NCBI GenBank assembly: GCA_944383695.1
Contig: CALWQP010000002.1
Span: 1-64,000, forward strand
Direction: 5' to 3'
Length of the DNA stretch: 64,000 bases
Origin: an uncultured Mediterraneibacter sp.
Lineage (GTDB): Bacteria; Bacillota; Clostridia; Lachnospirales; Lachnospiraceae
The position numbers and the translations under genes were made by a program. The notes beneath the pieces are model-generated. The model made no database searches, was not told where the DNA came from, and saw only the letters and a program-made list of their open reading frames with translations. Position 1 is the stretch's first letter. Every line of letters starts with the position of its first letter. Shown here piece after piece: positions 18,145 to 27,117 of the stretch.

Positions 18145-19524
18145 CTAGAACCCTCCTTCTTCTTTATATGATTTACTGTTCCGGTATGTAAGCAGTGCGG
18201 CGATCGCAAGAATGACGAATGTCAGGATACCGATGACCGCGCCGATATTGTAATACTGCTTGTCGATCGTCAGCTTGTAGAGCCAGGTCACCAGCAGGTC
18301 CGTCTTCCCCGCGGTGGACGACAGGTCTGTGACAGGATCGCCTCCGGACAGCAGGTATATGACATTAAAGTTATTTACATTTCCTGTAAAGGTAACGATC
18401 AGATACGGCGTTGTTACATACAGCATGTAAGGAAGCGTGATCTTGGCAAAAATCTGGAGTGCGTTCGCCCCATCCACTTTTGCCGCTTCATACAGCTCGC
18501 CCGGGATATTCTGGAGCACTCCGGTGAGCTGGAGCAGGGTATGGGGAACACCCACCCATATATTTACGATTATCACCGTGACCCTTGCCCACGTCGGATC
18601 AGTGAAGAACGGAAGGCTCGCGTCAGACGCGATCAGTCCGAGATTGCGAAGGAGCACGTTCACCGCTCCTTCCGGCTGGAGCATGGTCCTCATGATCAGA
18701 AGGGAGACGAACATCGGCACCGCACAGGAAAGCACGAAGCAGAATCTCCAGAAGCCTTTTGCCCTTGTACCTTTCCGGTTGATCATAAGCGAAATGATCA
18801 TACCGAAGATATAGTTGGAAAACGTTGCGAAAAACGCCCATATCAGTGTCCATCCAAGTACAGACCAGAAGGTGCTTCCAAGGATACTGCTGGAATCAAA
18901 CAGAGCCTTGAAGTTGTCCAGCCCTACCCAGTCAAAGAGCATCAGATGATTGTCGATCTTGCTGTAATTTGTAAATGCCATGCAGATCATAAAGATCAGC
19001 GGCAGGATCGTAAATGCAAAGATAAAAAACATGGGCGGCGTCATGAACAGCCTGTGCAGGTTCTCATGAAGCAGGGATTTCAGGTCTTCCCTGAAATTAT
19101 TTACATGTCTGCCTTCCTTTGCCAGGCACTCCGCCTTATAAGCGCTCCTTAACGCCCCCCGCCACGCAAGGAACATCAATACCGTCACAAGAACAGTCGC
19201 AACCCCATAGAGCAGGATCAGTACGGACTGATCGCCCTTTGTATACATATATACCTGCAGAGCCTCATCCCAGTATTCTTCCTGCGGCACTGTTCCGAGA
19301 CTCCCAAGCATGCTTAAGAACCTGACTCCATTCACTGCCATAAATACGACATAAGCCACTTCTGCCACAAGGTACAGAAAACCTTTGACCATCTGTCCGT
19401 GCATCATATTTCCAAATCCCATGAGAACCATGGAAAGCTTTGTCTCAAGTCCGCCCTCCCGGATCGCCCTTGTACATGTATAGGGAGTCGGAAAATCATT
19501 TACTCTCTTTTTAAAAATTCCCAT
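18145..19524 (-). CDS. malF: Maltodextrin ABC transporter permease, MalF type
   Basis: The product is about 459 residues, longer than a minimal permease because of an N-terminal extension of some 150 residues with two extra hydrophobic segments. The EAA motif is YEAAKVDGANALQIFAKITL near residue 350. The ATG at 19524 is preferred over the in-frame GTG at 19533, because the TGAGGTG ribosome binding site is properly spaced only for the ATG. It lies between malE and malG with gaps of 14 and 2 bases. Confidence 0.92.
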   Translation of the reverse strand: MGIFKKRVNDFPTPYTCTRAIREGGLETKLSMVLMGFGNMMHGQMVKGFLYLVAEVAYVVFMAVNGVRFLSMLGSLGTVPQEEYWDEALQVYMYTKGDQSVLILLYGVATVLVTVLMFLAWRGALRSAYKAECLAKEGRHVNNFREDLKSLLHENLHRLFMTPPMFFIFAFTILPLIFMICMAFTNYSKIDNHLMLFDWVGLDNFKALFDSSSILGSTFWSVLGWTLIWAFFATFSNYIFGMIISLMINRKGTRAKGFWRFCFVLSCAVPMFVSLLIMRTMLQPEGAVNVLLRNLGLIASDASLPFFTDPTWARVTVIIVNIWVGVPHTLLQLTGVLQNIPGELYEAAKVDGANALQIFAKITLPYMLYVTTPYLIVTFTGNVNNFNVIYLLSGGDPVTDLSSTAGKTDLLVTWLYKLTIDKQYYNIGAVIGILTFVILAIAALLTYRNSKSYKEEGGF

Positions 19525-19538
19525 CCTCGTCACCTCAT

Positions 19539-20774
19539 TCAGATTCCATCACTGTTCATGGCTTTATTCATCTGCTCTGTCTGATCCACTGCATTGTCAT
19601 GGGTAATGCTTCCGTTCCTTATGCCCTTTCCCATGTTTTCCACCGGGACCCAGCAGTTGTTCATCTTGGAAACAAAAGGCTGCAGTATCGATGTATGGAG
19701 GAAGGTCTCATTCTGCGCCATGACCACAGGATCAGATCCGATTTTCGGGTCCTCCATCAGCTCTGTACAGCTTGGAATGGTCCCGCACATCTCATAGTGC
19801 GCCCTCTGCGCGTCCGGCGATCCGAGGAACACGGCGAGCTCAACCGCTGCCACCATGTTTTCCGTGTTCGGGTTCACACCGATCGCTTTAGAACCTGCAT
19901 AAGACATCATCTGCTTCTCTTCTCCATTCAGGGTAAATGTGGGAAGCGCTGCCACGCCCATGTTATCTCCCAGTGCCTCTCTCACGGAATTGGCATCCCA
20001 GGAGCCGGAGAACATAGCATTGATGCTGCCGTCCCGGAGTCCCGCGATACCAGAGCCCAGATCATCGATCCTGAAGTTCGGATTACTCTCAAGGTCAATG
20101 AGATAGTTTGTCACATCCGCTGCCTTCTGACCTCCGAAGTCCACCCCCGCAGATTCGTCCGTTCCGTCTCCGAACAGAGTACATCCGTTCCCTATGTAAA
20201 ATGCCGGCAGATACCAGGAATTGACAAACGGGAAGGATACGACTCCCTTCTCCAGCATGGTATCCAGACTTTTAACGTCCTCCTCTGTGTATACACTCTT
20301 ATCATAGTACATGAACCAGGTATTCGTCGTAAACGGCACCCCATACAGCTCGCCGTCCATAATCAGAGAATCCAGAACCGCCTCCGAGTTCATGGACTCG
20401 ATCTGCTCTCTGTACTTCCCGCCGAACTTCGCCAGCGCATTGGCATCTGTCATAGTCGTCAGCGTATCGTTCGCATACATAAATACGTCCGCACTTGCCT
20501 CAGCATCCTGGGAGACAGTACCAGCCGCTCCAGCCTCATCAGCAATCCCATACACAAAGGTAATGTCCCATTCCGGATGCTCATCCGCAAACGTTTCACA
20601 CATCGTCTGAAGCCACTCACCATTATCCTTTGACTGGTCATTCTGCGGGGACCACACCATCAGACGGATGCTCTCTTTTCCCCCGCCCGTACTGCCGCAG
20701 CCTGTCAGCCCAGCCGCCGCAAGTCCGAGAGTCATCGCTCCCGCCAACAGTACAGACACTGCTTTTCTTCTCAT
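19539..20774 (-). CDS. malE: Maltodextrin-binding lipoprotein, MalE type
   Basis: This extracellular solute-binding protein of about 411 residues delivers maltodextrins to MalFG. It has a lipoprotein signal: MRRK, a hydrophobic core, and lipobox LTGC with Cys26. The remainder fits the SBP_bac family 1 fold, with a conserved FSGSWD stretch. The ATG at 20774 sits nine bases after GGAGG; an ATG at 20783 directly touches that site and is unlikely. It is the first gene of the cluster and has its own promoter facing the divergent LacI-family gene. Confidence 0.93.
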   Translation of the reverse strand: MRRKAVSVLLAGAMTLGLAAAGLTGCGSTGGGKESIRLMVWSPQNDQSKDNGEWLQTMCETFADEHPEWDITFVYGIADEAGAAGTVSQDAEASADVFMYANDTLTTMTDANALAKFGGKYREQIESMNSEAVLDSLIMDGELYGVPFTTNTWFMYYDKSVYTEEDVKSLDTMLEKGVVSFPFVNSWYLPAFYIGNGCTLFGDGTDESAGVDFGGQKAADVTNYLIDLESNPNFRIDDLGSGIAGLRDGSINAMFSGSWDANSVREALGDNMGVAALPTFTLNGEEKQMMSYAGSKAIGVNPNTENMVAAVELAVFLGSPDAQRAHYEMCGTIPSCTELMEDPKIGSDPVVMAQNETFLHTSILQPFVSKMNNCWVPVENMGKGIRNGSITHDNAVDQTEQMNKAMNSDGI

Positions 20775-20797
20775 TGTTTCCATCCTCCGATTCTAAA

Positions 20798-20813
20798 GTT
20801 TCGATTTGTTTCG
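20798..20813. promoter_or_regulatory. Direct repeat in the malE leader, possible regulator site
   Basis: GTTTCG occurs at 20798-20803 and again at 20808-20813, ten bases apart, which puts both copies on one face of the helix. They lie just downstream of the malE start of transcription. The complement CGAAAC also occurs at 20938-20943 upstream of the regulator gene. This could be where the divergent LacI-family protein binds, but LacI operators are usually palindromes and no clear one is seen. Confidence 0.35.
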
Positions 20814-20821
20814 TTATTACT

Positions 20822-20850
20822 ATAATAGACCTTCTGGATATATTCGTCAA
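20822..20850 (-). promoter_or_regulatory. Promoter of the malE operon
   Basis: On the minus strand, TTGACG (20845-20850), 17 bases, TATTAT (20822-20827). The transcript would begin around 20815, right beside the GTTTCG repeats. Confidence 0.7.
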
Positions 20851-20968
20851 TTATCTTTAATCAATACAGATCATTTTATCTGTTTTGCATAATTATCCCC
20901 TGTATTTTTTGTGCATCTTTATTCTTATAATAATTCACGAAACTTATCTAAACTTAAAATAACACACA

Positions 20969-20997
20969 TTGATTTCTTTTTTCTTTTTATATATAAT
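20969..20997 (+). promoter_or_regulatory. Promoter of the LacI-family regulator
   Basis: TTGATT (20969-20974), 17 bases, TATAAT (20992-20997) on the plus strand, about 40 bases before the ATG at 21037. The spacer is strongly T-rich. Confidence 0.65.
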
Positions 20998-21036
20998 ATT
21001 TTCAGGATATTACGAAAGCTGCAGGTGGAGATTTTT

Positions 21037-22047
21037 ATGACAACGATTCAAGATATCGCCGATAAGCTGGGCATTTCCAAGGGAACTGTATCAAAAGCTC
21101 TCAATAACGCCCCCGATATCAGCGAAACATTACAAAAACAGATACTCGAAACTGCGGTGGAGCTTGGCTATACAAAGCTCCGCCGCTACAAGAAAACAGC
21201 CAAACGTCTGTGCCTTCTGATCCAGAAAGATAACATCGAATATCAAGAACCCCATCATTTTGCATACGATATCGTGATGGGCTTCCGGCAGATGGCCGAA
21301 CCCGCCGGATTCGAGGTGGACATCATACTCGTTGATGTCAGCATGCAGCGGGAGACTGCTTATGACGTGTTTATGCTGCAGAATGATTATGCAGGAGCTT
21401 TTGTCCTCGGCTTTTCTCTCGGAGAACCGTGGATGAAGGACTTTCAGACAAGCCGGACTCCGGCTGTCCTTTACGATAACCACATCATCGGGAATCCCGC
21501 TACGGCTTATGTAGGGATCGACAATGATGAAGGAATGTATCTTGCAGTCGGTTATTTAAAAAAACTGGGACACCATAAGATCGGGTATTTAAGCAGCGCC
21601 CTTGGTTCCCACATCATGCAGATCCGACACAGGGCTTTCTTTCACGCAATGCATCATCACGGCCTGAAAACAGATTCCTCATACGCGGGATGCTCATACT
21701 ATCTGTCTGAATGTATGGAGAAGCATCTCCCTCGTTTCCTCGAAATGGGGATGACTGCTGTGATCTGCTGTCAGGACACCTTTGCCAGTGCCGCCATCAC
21801 GCAGTGCAGGCAGCTCGGTTATCAGGTTCCCAGGGATATCAGTATCATCGGATTCGACGATATCCCGATCTGTCCCTATACCTCCCCGCCCCTGACCACG
21901 GTCCGCCAGGACAGGATCGAGCTGGGAAAAAGCGGATATTACGCGCTGAACAGCCTGATGAACGGCGTATCTATCGGGACGGTCCTGCTCCACGCTGACC
22001 TGATCGTCAGGGAATCAGCAGCCGGTCCCAGACAGAATACAATATAA
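21037..22047 (+). CDS. LacI-family regulator of the maltodextrin cluster
   Basis: The 336-residue protein has an N-terminal LacI helix-turn-helix (TIQDIADKLGISKGTVSKAL) and a periplasmic-binding-protein-like ligand domain ending around SIIGFDDIPICPYTSPPLTTVRQD, the usual LacI C-terminal signature. The ATG at 21037 follows GGTGGAG; the frame is open upstream, but that region contains the promoter. It is divergent from malE, which is the usual position for a MalR-like repressor responding to maltose or dextrins. That target is inferred from position. It ends 10 bases before the convergent aldo/keto reductase stop. Confidence 0.9.
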   Translation: MTTIQDIADKLGISKGTVSKALNNAPDISETLQKQILETAVELGYTKLRRYKKTAKRLCLLIQKDNIEYQEPHHFAYDIVMGFRQMAEPAGFEVDIILVDVSMQRETAYDVFMLQNDYAGAFVLGFSLGEPWMKDFQTSRTPAVLYDNHIIGNPATAYVGIDNDEGMYLAVGYLKKLGHHKIGYLSSALGSHIMQIRHRAFFHAMHHHGLKTDSSYAGCSYYLSECMEKHLPRFLEMGMTAVICCQDTFASAAITQCRQLGYQVPRDISIIGFDDIPICPYTSPPLTTVRQDRIELGKSGYYALNSLMNGVSIGTVLLHADLIVRESAAGPRQNTI

Positions 22048-22057
22048 GCTTCTTTCT

Positions 22058-23188
22058 TCAGCCTTCCAGCACTTCCGCCGCCCGCGCCAGCTCATCCCTG
22101 ATATGGATATGCTGAGGACAGACTTTCTCACATTTCCCGCACCGGATACATGCAGACGCCTTCCCATAGCCGCGTCCTTCTGTATTCCATCGATATTTGC
22201 CCCGTGCGCTCCCAAGGTTCTGATACATCGTATATATGTTATATGCCTGGAAAATCCCATAAATCCCGATATTTTCCGGGCATCCTTTCATACAGTAGGC
22301 GCATGCAGTACATGGGACCTTCGGGAAAGATGCATAAATCTCCCTTGCTTTTTGTATCACCTGCTGCTCTTCCTCAGAAAGTGGAGTAAATTCTTTCATA
22401 TAAGAAATGTTATCCTCCATCTGCTCCATGTCAGACATGCCGGAAAGCACTGTGATCACGCCATCCAGGGACGCCGCGAACCGGATCGCCCACGAGGAAG
22501 GGGAGGCGCTTTCATCCGCTGCCTTCAAAACAGCTTTCACCTCTTCCGGCGGGTCTGCCAGCGTACCGCCCTTCACCGGTTCCATAATAATGACCGGTTT
22601 TCCGTGCTTTCTTGCCACTTCATAGCATTTCCTTGACTCGATGTTGGAATCTTCCCAGTCCGCATAATTGATCTGAAGCTGGACGAACTCCATCTCCGGG
22701 TGTTCCGTGAGAAGCTGGTCCAGCACGTCCGCCTTATCGTGGATAGAAAATCCAAGATGACGGATGAGCCCTTCTTTCTTCCTTTCCTGCAGGAAATCCC
22801 AGATGCCGTAATCATCAAAGAAATGGGTGCGCTCCTCGCCCAGGTTGTGAAGAAGATAGAAATCAAAATATCCTGCCCCGGTCCGCTCCAGGGATGTATA
22901 GAACATCTGCTCCGCCTCTTCCCTTGTCTTTGCTCCTGCCCATGCGGGCAGCTTTGTCGCAAGAAGGAAGCGTTCTCTTGGATACTTGTCTGCGAGCACC
23001 CGCTTTGCCACTGCCTCCGACTCTCCGTCATTATACCCGTAAGCCGTATCAAAATAACAGAATCCCTCGCTTATGAATCTGTCCACCATCTCCTGAGTCC
23101 GCTCCACATCGATCTTCCCGCCGTTCATGGGAAGGCGCATCAGACCGAACCCCAGTTTAGGTATATTTTCGCCAAGATATTTTTCCAT
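22058..23188 (-). CDS. Aldo/keto reductase with C-terminal 4Fe-4S domain
   Basis: The product is about 376 residues. The first 280 form an aldo/keto reductase barrel (GFGLMRLP, FDTAYGYNDGESE, the LLHNLGEE region, GFSIHDKADVL). The C-terminal 90 carry two cysteine clusters, CTACAYCMKGCP and CIRCGKCEKVCP, which should hold iron-sulfur clusters. This fusion is common in anaerobes; substrates are generally unknown. The ATG at 23188 follows AGGGAG; a TTG at 23218 also opens the frame but has no spaced ribosome site. It lies 90 bases downstream of the HD gene on the same strand. Confidence 0.9.
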   Translation of the reverse strand: MEKYLGENIPKLGFGLMRLPMNGGKIDVERTQEMVDRFISEGFCYFDTAYGYNDGESEAVAKRVLADKYPRERFLLATKLPAWAGAKTREEAEQMFYTSLERTGAGYFDFYLLHNLGEERTHFFDDYGIWDFLQERKKEGLIRHLGFSIHDKADVLDQLLTEHPEMEFVQLQINYADWEDSNIESRKCYEVARKHGKPVIIMEPVKGGTLADPPEEVKAVLKAADESASPSSWAIRFAASLDGVITVLSGMSDMEQMEDNISYMKEFTPLSEEEQQVIQKAREIYASFPKVPCTACAYCMKGCPENIGIYGIFQAYNIYTMYQNLGSARGKYRWNTEGRGYGKASACIRCGKCEKVCPQHIHIRDELARAAEVLEG

Positions 23189-23278
23189 ATTTTCCGCTCC
23201 CTTTCTCTGCTCTTTCAAATTTTATCAGTTTACCAGTCTCTCTTCTGCACAAACACTCATTTCGGATAATCCGTATAT

Positions 23279-24064
23279 TTAACGCTTTGCCTCATGTACG
23301 TATCTGACGAGCTGTTTCTCCAGTTCTTCCATCGTCCTGCGGGTCTCCGGGTGAAGATAAGGAATCCGATGGATAAGACGTCTCACATAATCATTCTCCT
23401 CCACAATATCCAGGCTCTCACGAAAGTTAAGATCATAGAAATACGCCATATAAGATACCCAGTAATCCATAGGGGTCACCCTGTCCGCAGAGAGGATGCT
23501 CCTCCCCGCGAGCGCGTCCTCCCGGACTTTCGGCGTTATTACCGAAGCGCTGACCTCCTCTGCCGATGCCCCCTGAAATGCCTCGAATTTATCTGTCAGC
23601 TTCACCCGGCAGTTGTCCAGCTTATCCGCATCTCGGATGATCCTGGCGTGCAGGAGCGTCCGCTCGTCTGTAATCCCCTCAAGGACAAAATCACTGTGCT
23701 TTGCAATGGATATTCGGATCACCTCGTCCCATCTGTCCTCCGGAACAAAACTTCTGATCATTTTCGGAGCGCCTCCCTCCGCCTCGTCAAAAAGAATCTT
23801 CACACCAAAAGATGCATGATCCATCGTGTCCGGCAGGAAACTGTCAAAGCGCCTGAGCTGCTCAAACCGCCCGATATCGTGAAGCAGAGCTATGACTCTT
23901 GCCAGCGCCGCATCTTCATCAGAAAGCCGCATCCGCCCGGCAATCTCCGAACTCTGCTCCACTACTCCATATGTATGTATGATCTTCAGCCTCACCTTAT
24001 CATTTTCCCTGTCATAACCGTCCAGATAAGCTTCAAAAACTTTTTCTGCATTGCCGAAATCCAT
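23279..24064 (-). CDS. HD-domain phosphohydrolase of unknown substrate
   Basis: The 261-residue protein has the HD superfamily metal ligands: His30 in the N-terminal helix (KIIHTYGVVE), the HD pair in ALLHDIGRFEQ, and a later DHASFGV. Such proteins hydrolyse nucleotides or nucleotide second messengers; nothing here identifies the substrate. The ATG at 24064 follows AGGAGGG. It has a likely promoter at 24100-24129 and is divergent from azlC. Confidence 0.85.
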   Translation of the reverse strand: MDFGNAEKVFEAYLDGYDRENDKVRLKIIHTYGVVEQSSEIAGRMRLSDEDAALARVIALLHDIGRFEQLRRFDSFLPDTMDHASFGVKILFDEAEGGAPKMIRSFVPEDRWDEVIRISIAKHSDFVLEGITDERTLLHARIIRDADKLDNCRVKLTDKFEAFQGASAEEVSASVITPKVREDALAGRSILSADRVTPMDYWVSYMAYFYDLNFRESLDIVEENDYVRRLIHRIPYLHPETRRTMEELEKQLVRYVHEAKR

Positions 24065-24099
24065 CGGAACCGCCCTCCTGCGCTTTGGTCTCTTTTTTT

Positions 24100-24129
24100 A
24101 GTTTACTACATTTAAGATGGGAAAGACAA
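24100..24129 (-). promoter_or_regulatory. Candidate promoter of the HD gene
   Basis: On the minus strand, TTGTCT (24124-24129), 18 bases, TAAACT (24100-24105), about 35 bases before the ATG. Both boxes are imperfect matches. Confidence 0.4.
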
Positions 24130-24177
24130 GAAAAAACGAATTGATCACTGTAAAGGTAAACTGGATGGATTGCATCA

Positions 24178-24206
24178 TTGAATTCTGCCCTGCAAAATGG
24201 TATCAT
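24178..24206 (+). promoter_or_regulatory. Promoter of azlCD
   Basis: TTGAAT (24178-24183), 17 bases, TATCAT (24201-24206), about 40 bases before the azlC ATG. Confidence 0.6.
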
Positions 24207-24245
24207 GATCTGGTATGCCATTTTACATCTAAAGGAAGTATTTTT

Positions 24246-25076
24246 ATGACAGGACAACAGTTAAAAATTGAAAGACGAAGAGAGATACGCCATGCTTTTC
24301 GTGCGGCTTTTCCCCACACGATCCCCATTTTCGCCGGCTTCTGGTTTCTGGGGCTTACATACGGCATTTATATGAACGTATCAGGATTTTCCTTTATTTA
24401 TCCTATGCTCATGAGTATCACGATCTTTGCAGGGAGCATAGAATTTGTGACCGTAAATCTTCTGCTTGGGGCGTTCAATCCCATTCAGGCATTTACCATG
24501 GCCCTGATGATCAATGCCCGGCATCTGTTCTACGGCATTTCCATGCTGGAAAAGTACCGGGGTTACGGATGGCGGTCTTTTTACCTCATCTACGGTATGT
24601 GTGATGAGAGCTTCTCCATCAACTACACTGCCAGCATCCCCAAGGATGTTGATAAGGGCTGGTTTATGTTCTTTGTGACCATGTTGAACCATATTTACTG
24701 GTTCTCAGGCTCCACCCTGGGCGGTATCTTTGGCTCTCTGATCCATTTTGACACTGAAGGGCTGGATTTTGTCATGACAGCCATGTTCGTGGTAATCTTC
24801 CTTGAGCAGTGGCTGACAGAGAAAAACCATTTAAGTTCACTCCTCGGACTTGCCCTCTCCCTGCTCTGTCTGATCGCGTTCGGCGCAGATAACTTCATCA
24901 TACCGTCAATGCTTGTGATACTTGCCGTTCTCACCATGATCAGACCCCCTCTTGAAAAGCGGCTCGGCAGTCCGGCATCCGGTGCAGCGCCGCCTGGAAA
25001 AGACGCATCCGGAGCGGGTGCAGAGCACATATCAGAGGATAACAAAAGAACTGAGAAAGGTGGTGAGCAGCCATGA
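24246..25076 (+). CDS. azlC: AzlC-family branched-chain amino acid exporter subunit
   Basis: The 276-residue integral membrane protein matches the AzlC family: a start with [21 protein letters not shown], then about six to eight hydrophobic helices, with NARHLFYG and YGMCDESFS. With AzlD it exports branched-chain amino acids. The ATG at 24246 follows AAAGGAAG; the upstream open frame has no ribosome site. The C-terminal 35 residues are polar and Gly/Ala/Glu-rich. azlD overlaps the stop by ATGA. Confidence 0.9.
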   Translation: MTGQQLKIERRREIRHAFRAAFPHTIPIFAGFWFLGLTYGIYMNVSGFSFIYPMLMSITIFAGSIEFVTVNLLLGAFNPIQAFTMALMINARHLFYGISMLEKYRGYGWRSFYLIYGMCDESFSINYTASIPKDVDKGWFMFFVTMLNHIYWFSGSTLGGIFGSLIHFDTEGLDFVMTAMFVVIFLEQWLTEKNHLSSLLGLALSLLCLIAFGADNFIIPSMLVILAVLTMIRPPLEKRLGSPASGAAPPGKDASGAGAEHISEDNKRTEKGGEQP

Positions 25077-25399
25077 TGCTGACCCAGCAGATCATAACCG
25101 TTGCAATGGTAGTCCTGGCTACCATGCTGACCCGTTTCCTGCCCTTCCTCATATTTCCGGCAGGCAGGCCGACGCCAAAATATATCCAGTACCTGGGCAA
25201 AGCCCTTCCCCCGGCAGTATTTGGGCTGCTTATCATCTACTGTCTGAAAAATGTCAGCCTTTTCACGGGCAGCCGCGGCATCCCGGAGCTGATCGCCATT
25301 GTACTTGTCGTTGTTCTCCATCTGTGGAAACGCCAGATGCTGCTCTCGATCGCAGGCGGGACGATATGCTATATGCTGCTGGTGCAGTTCGTGTTCTAA
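25073..25399 (+). CDS. azlD: AzlD-family transporter small subunit
   Basis: The 108-residue protein has about four hydrophobic segments and the AzlD core [13 protein letters not shown] and [20 protein letters not shown]. It partners AzlC in amino acid export. Its ATG overlaps the azlC stop (ATGA) and GGTGGTGAG lies upstream. The stop codon abuts the first base of the intergenic repeat. Confidence 0.9.
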   Translation: MMLTQQIITVAMVVLATMLTRFLPFLIFPAGRPTPKYIQYLGKALPPAVFGLLIIYCLKNVSLFTGSRGIPELIAIVLVVVLHLWKRQMLLSIAGGTICYMLLVQFVF

Positions 25400-25838
25400 A
25401 ATCTGAATTTGCCGGGGATCTTTGATTTTACCAAAGCGTCCGAAAACCTCGGAGCAGATTATCTCAATTGTATTCAGCGCGAGGGTGTGGCTGGCTTCGG
25501 CTCCGCTGCTTTCTGGTTTTGCTTAAGTCGGAGAGTTCCGGCAAATACAGATTTCGAAGCAAGAAAGTGCAGCTTCACGTTATCGGTTATGGGATGGCGG
25601 CTTTGTTTTGCCATTGAAGCTCACCTTTACGTTTTACTTTGAGAATCCTGAATTTTCTTCTGGAAACTGCCAATTGGATGAACCAGGAAAACCACCCCAT
25701 TTCAAGAACCTTTCGCGGCGGGCGGGGATGTGGCTCTGGTTCCGGCTCCACATCCCCGCCCGCCGCGAATATGTCCTGAAATAACCAGCGTTTTCGGACA
25801 CTTTATGTGCAGGCAGTTCCTGAAATAAATTCAGATTT
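25399..25838. repeat. Intergenic repeat element, copy 1, with nested inverted ends
   Basis: This fills the 437-base gap between convergent azlD and the apgM-like gene, and I see no gene in it. The outer ends are perfect 12-bp inverted repeats, AAATCTGAATTT (25399-25410) and AAATTCAGATTT (25827-25838). A second nested pair is GTCCGAAAAC (25438-25447) and GTTTTCGGAC (25790-25799). The block 25438-25508 closely resembles 46365-46436, and 25500-25535 resembles 46629-46665 in copy 2. CCGGCAAATACAGATTT at 25538-25554 is also a near-perfect inverted match to 25399-25415. No transposase is encoded, so it may be a MITE-like or structured dispersed element. Confidence 0.75.
25712..25769. other. Perfect 22-bp GC-rich hairpin inside the repeat
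   Basis: The arm TTCGCGGCGGGCGGGGATGTGG (25712-25733, shown here only to identify it) is exactly inverted at 25748-25769, with a 14-base loop. Neither strand has a following T-run. It lies between two convergent genes, so it could block read-through from both sides or belong to the repeat element. Confidence 0.85.
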
Positions 25839-27039
25839 ATTTCTCCAGAAGGTAATCTATAAGCCGATATCCTTCTTCCAAAATCCTCCCGCTCTCCTGT
25901 CCTGTTTTTTCGCAGTATGTGCTGCATCCTTCTGCTGGTTTTGTACTGTCATACAGCAGATAAGGCACAGGATCAGATGTGTGGGTACGCACTCTTACAG
26001 GGGTGGGGTGGTCCGGCAGGATGAGCATCCTGAAATCAGCTCCCGCTTCCCGGAGTGCTTCTGCCACTGGCCCGACCACCTGATCATCGATATATTCGAT
26101 GGCTTTGATCTTATCTTCTGCACTTCCCTGATGCCCCATCTCATCGGGAGCTTCTATATGTACATACACGAAATCAAATCCGTCTTTTGTAAGTGCATTC
26201 ACCGCTGCCTCTGCTTTGCAGGCATAGTTTGTGTGAAGCCCGCCGTTTGCGCCCTCTACAATGATATTGTGCATCCCGGCTCCCACTGCGATACCTTTCA
26301 GCAGGTCGACTGCTGAGATCATAGCGCCTTTCACACCGTTTTTTTCTTCAAATGATGTCAGCGCCGGGCGTGTACCCGCTCCCCAGAACCAGGCGGAATT
26401 GGCAGGATTCTTACCTTCTTTTCGGCGCTGTGCGTTGATGGGATGATTTTTTAAGATATCGTAACTTCTGACCATCATGTCGCTGAGCACTTTATCTTCC
26501 GGGAGATATTCTCCGATCCGTTTTGTAAGGATATCATGTGGTGCGGTCAACTCAGCCACTTTCCCTTCTTTCTGGATGAGGAGATGCCGGTAACTGGTGC
26601 CCGCGTAGAAAGTATATCCCTCCCTCTCCAGACCTTTTCTGAGCGCTTCCAGCAGGACGACAGCCTCCGCAGTGGAGATTTCGCCTGAACTGTGATCCAG
26701 GATCACCCGGTCTTCATACCGGTCCTGCTCTTCTGACAAAGTGACAAGGTTGCAGCGGAAGGACACGTCCTGCTCTTCCATTTCAGCCCCAATGCTCAGA
26801 GCCTCCAGAGGAGAACGCCCGGAATAATATTTTCTCGGGTCATAACCGATCACAGACAGGTTCGCCGTGTCGCTACCTGGCGCCATGTCTTCCGGCACAG
26901 TGCGTACCATACCGATCTCTGCTTTTTCAGCCAGACGGTCCATATTTATTGTCTGTGCGGCTTCCAACGGAGTCCTGCCGCCTAACCTTTCCAGCGGTTC
27001 ATCCGCCATTCCATCACACAAGATCACGATATATTTCAT
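25837..27039 (-). CDS. ApgM-type phosphoglycerate mutase homologue, possible homoserine kinase analogue
   Basis: The 400-residue protein belongs to the archaeal-type cofactor-independent phosphoglycerate mutase family within the alkaline phosphatase superfamily. It has ILCDGMAD with the metal-binding Asp, the APGSDTANLSVIGYDP stretch containing the phosphoryl-accepting Ser, and HIEAPDEMGHQG with metal ligands. Members next to hom have been proposed to act as homoserine kinase analogues in threonine synthesis. This gene lies 78 bases after hom on the same strand, which supports that role over glycolysis. The ATG at 27039 follows GGGAGG with slightly long spacing. Its stop overlaps the repeat end. 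Confidence 0.85.
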   Translation of the reverse strand: MKYIVILCDGMADEPLERLGGRTPLEAAQTINMDRLAEKAEIGMVRTVPEDMAPGSDTANLSVIGYDPRKYYSGRSPLEALSIGAEMEEQDVSFRCNLVTLSEEQDRYEDRVILDHSSGEISTAEAVVLLEALRKGLEREGYTFYAGTSYRHLLIQKEGKVAELTAPHDILTKRIGEYLPEDKVLSDMMVRSYDILKNHPINAQRRKEGKNPANSAWFWGAGTRPALTSFEEKNGVKGAMISAVDLLKGIAVGAGMHNIIVEGANGGLHTNYACKAEAAVNALTKDGFDFVYVHIEAPDEMGHQGSAEDKIKAIEYIDDQVVGPVAEALREAGADFRMLILPDHPTPVRVRTHTSDPVPYLLYDSTKPAEGCSTYCEKTGQESGRILEEGYRLIDYLLEK

Positions 27040-27117
27040 TTTCAGTACATCCTCCCTGTCAGTACACCCTACCTGCCGGGCCTGTTTCCGCCAGCCTCTG
27101 TGGTCTCTGTTTCTGTT

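Noticed and set aside
19599..20633. A 344-codon open frame opposite malE
   Set aside because: Antisense to a clear binding protein, with no start signals.
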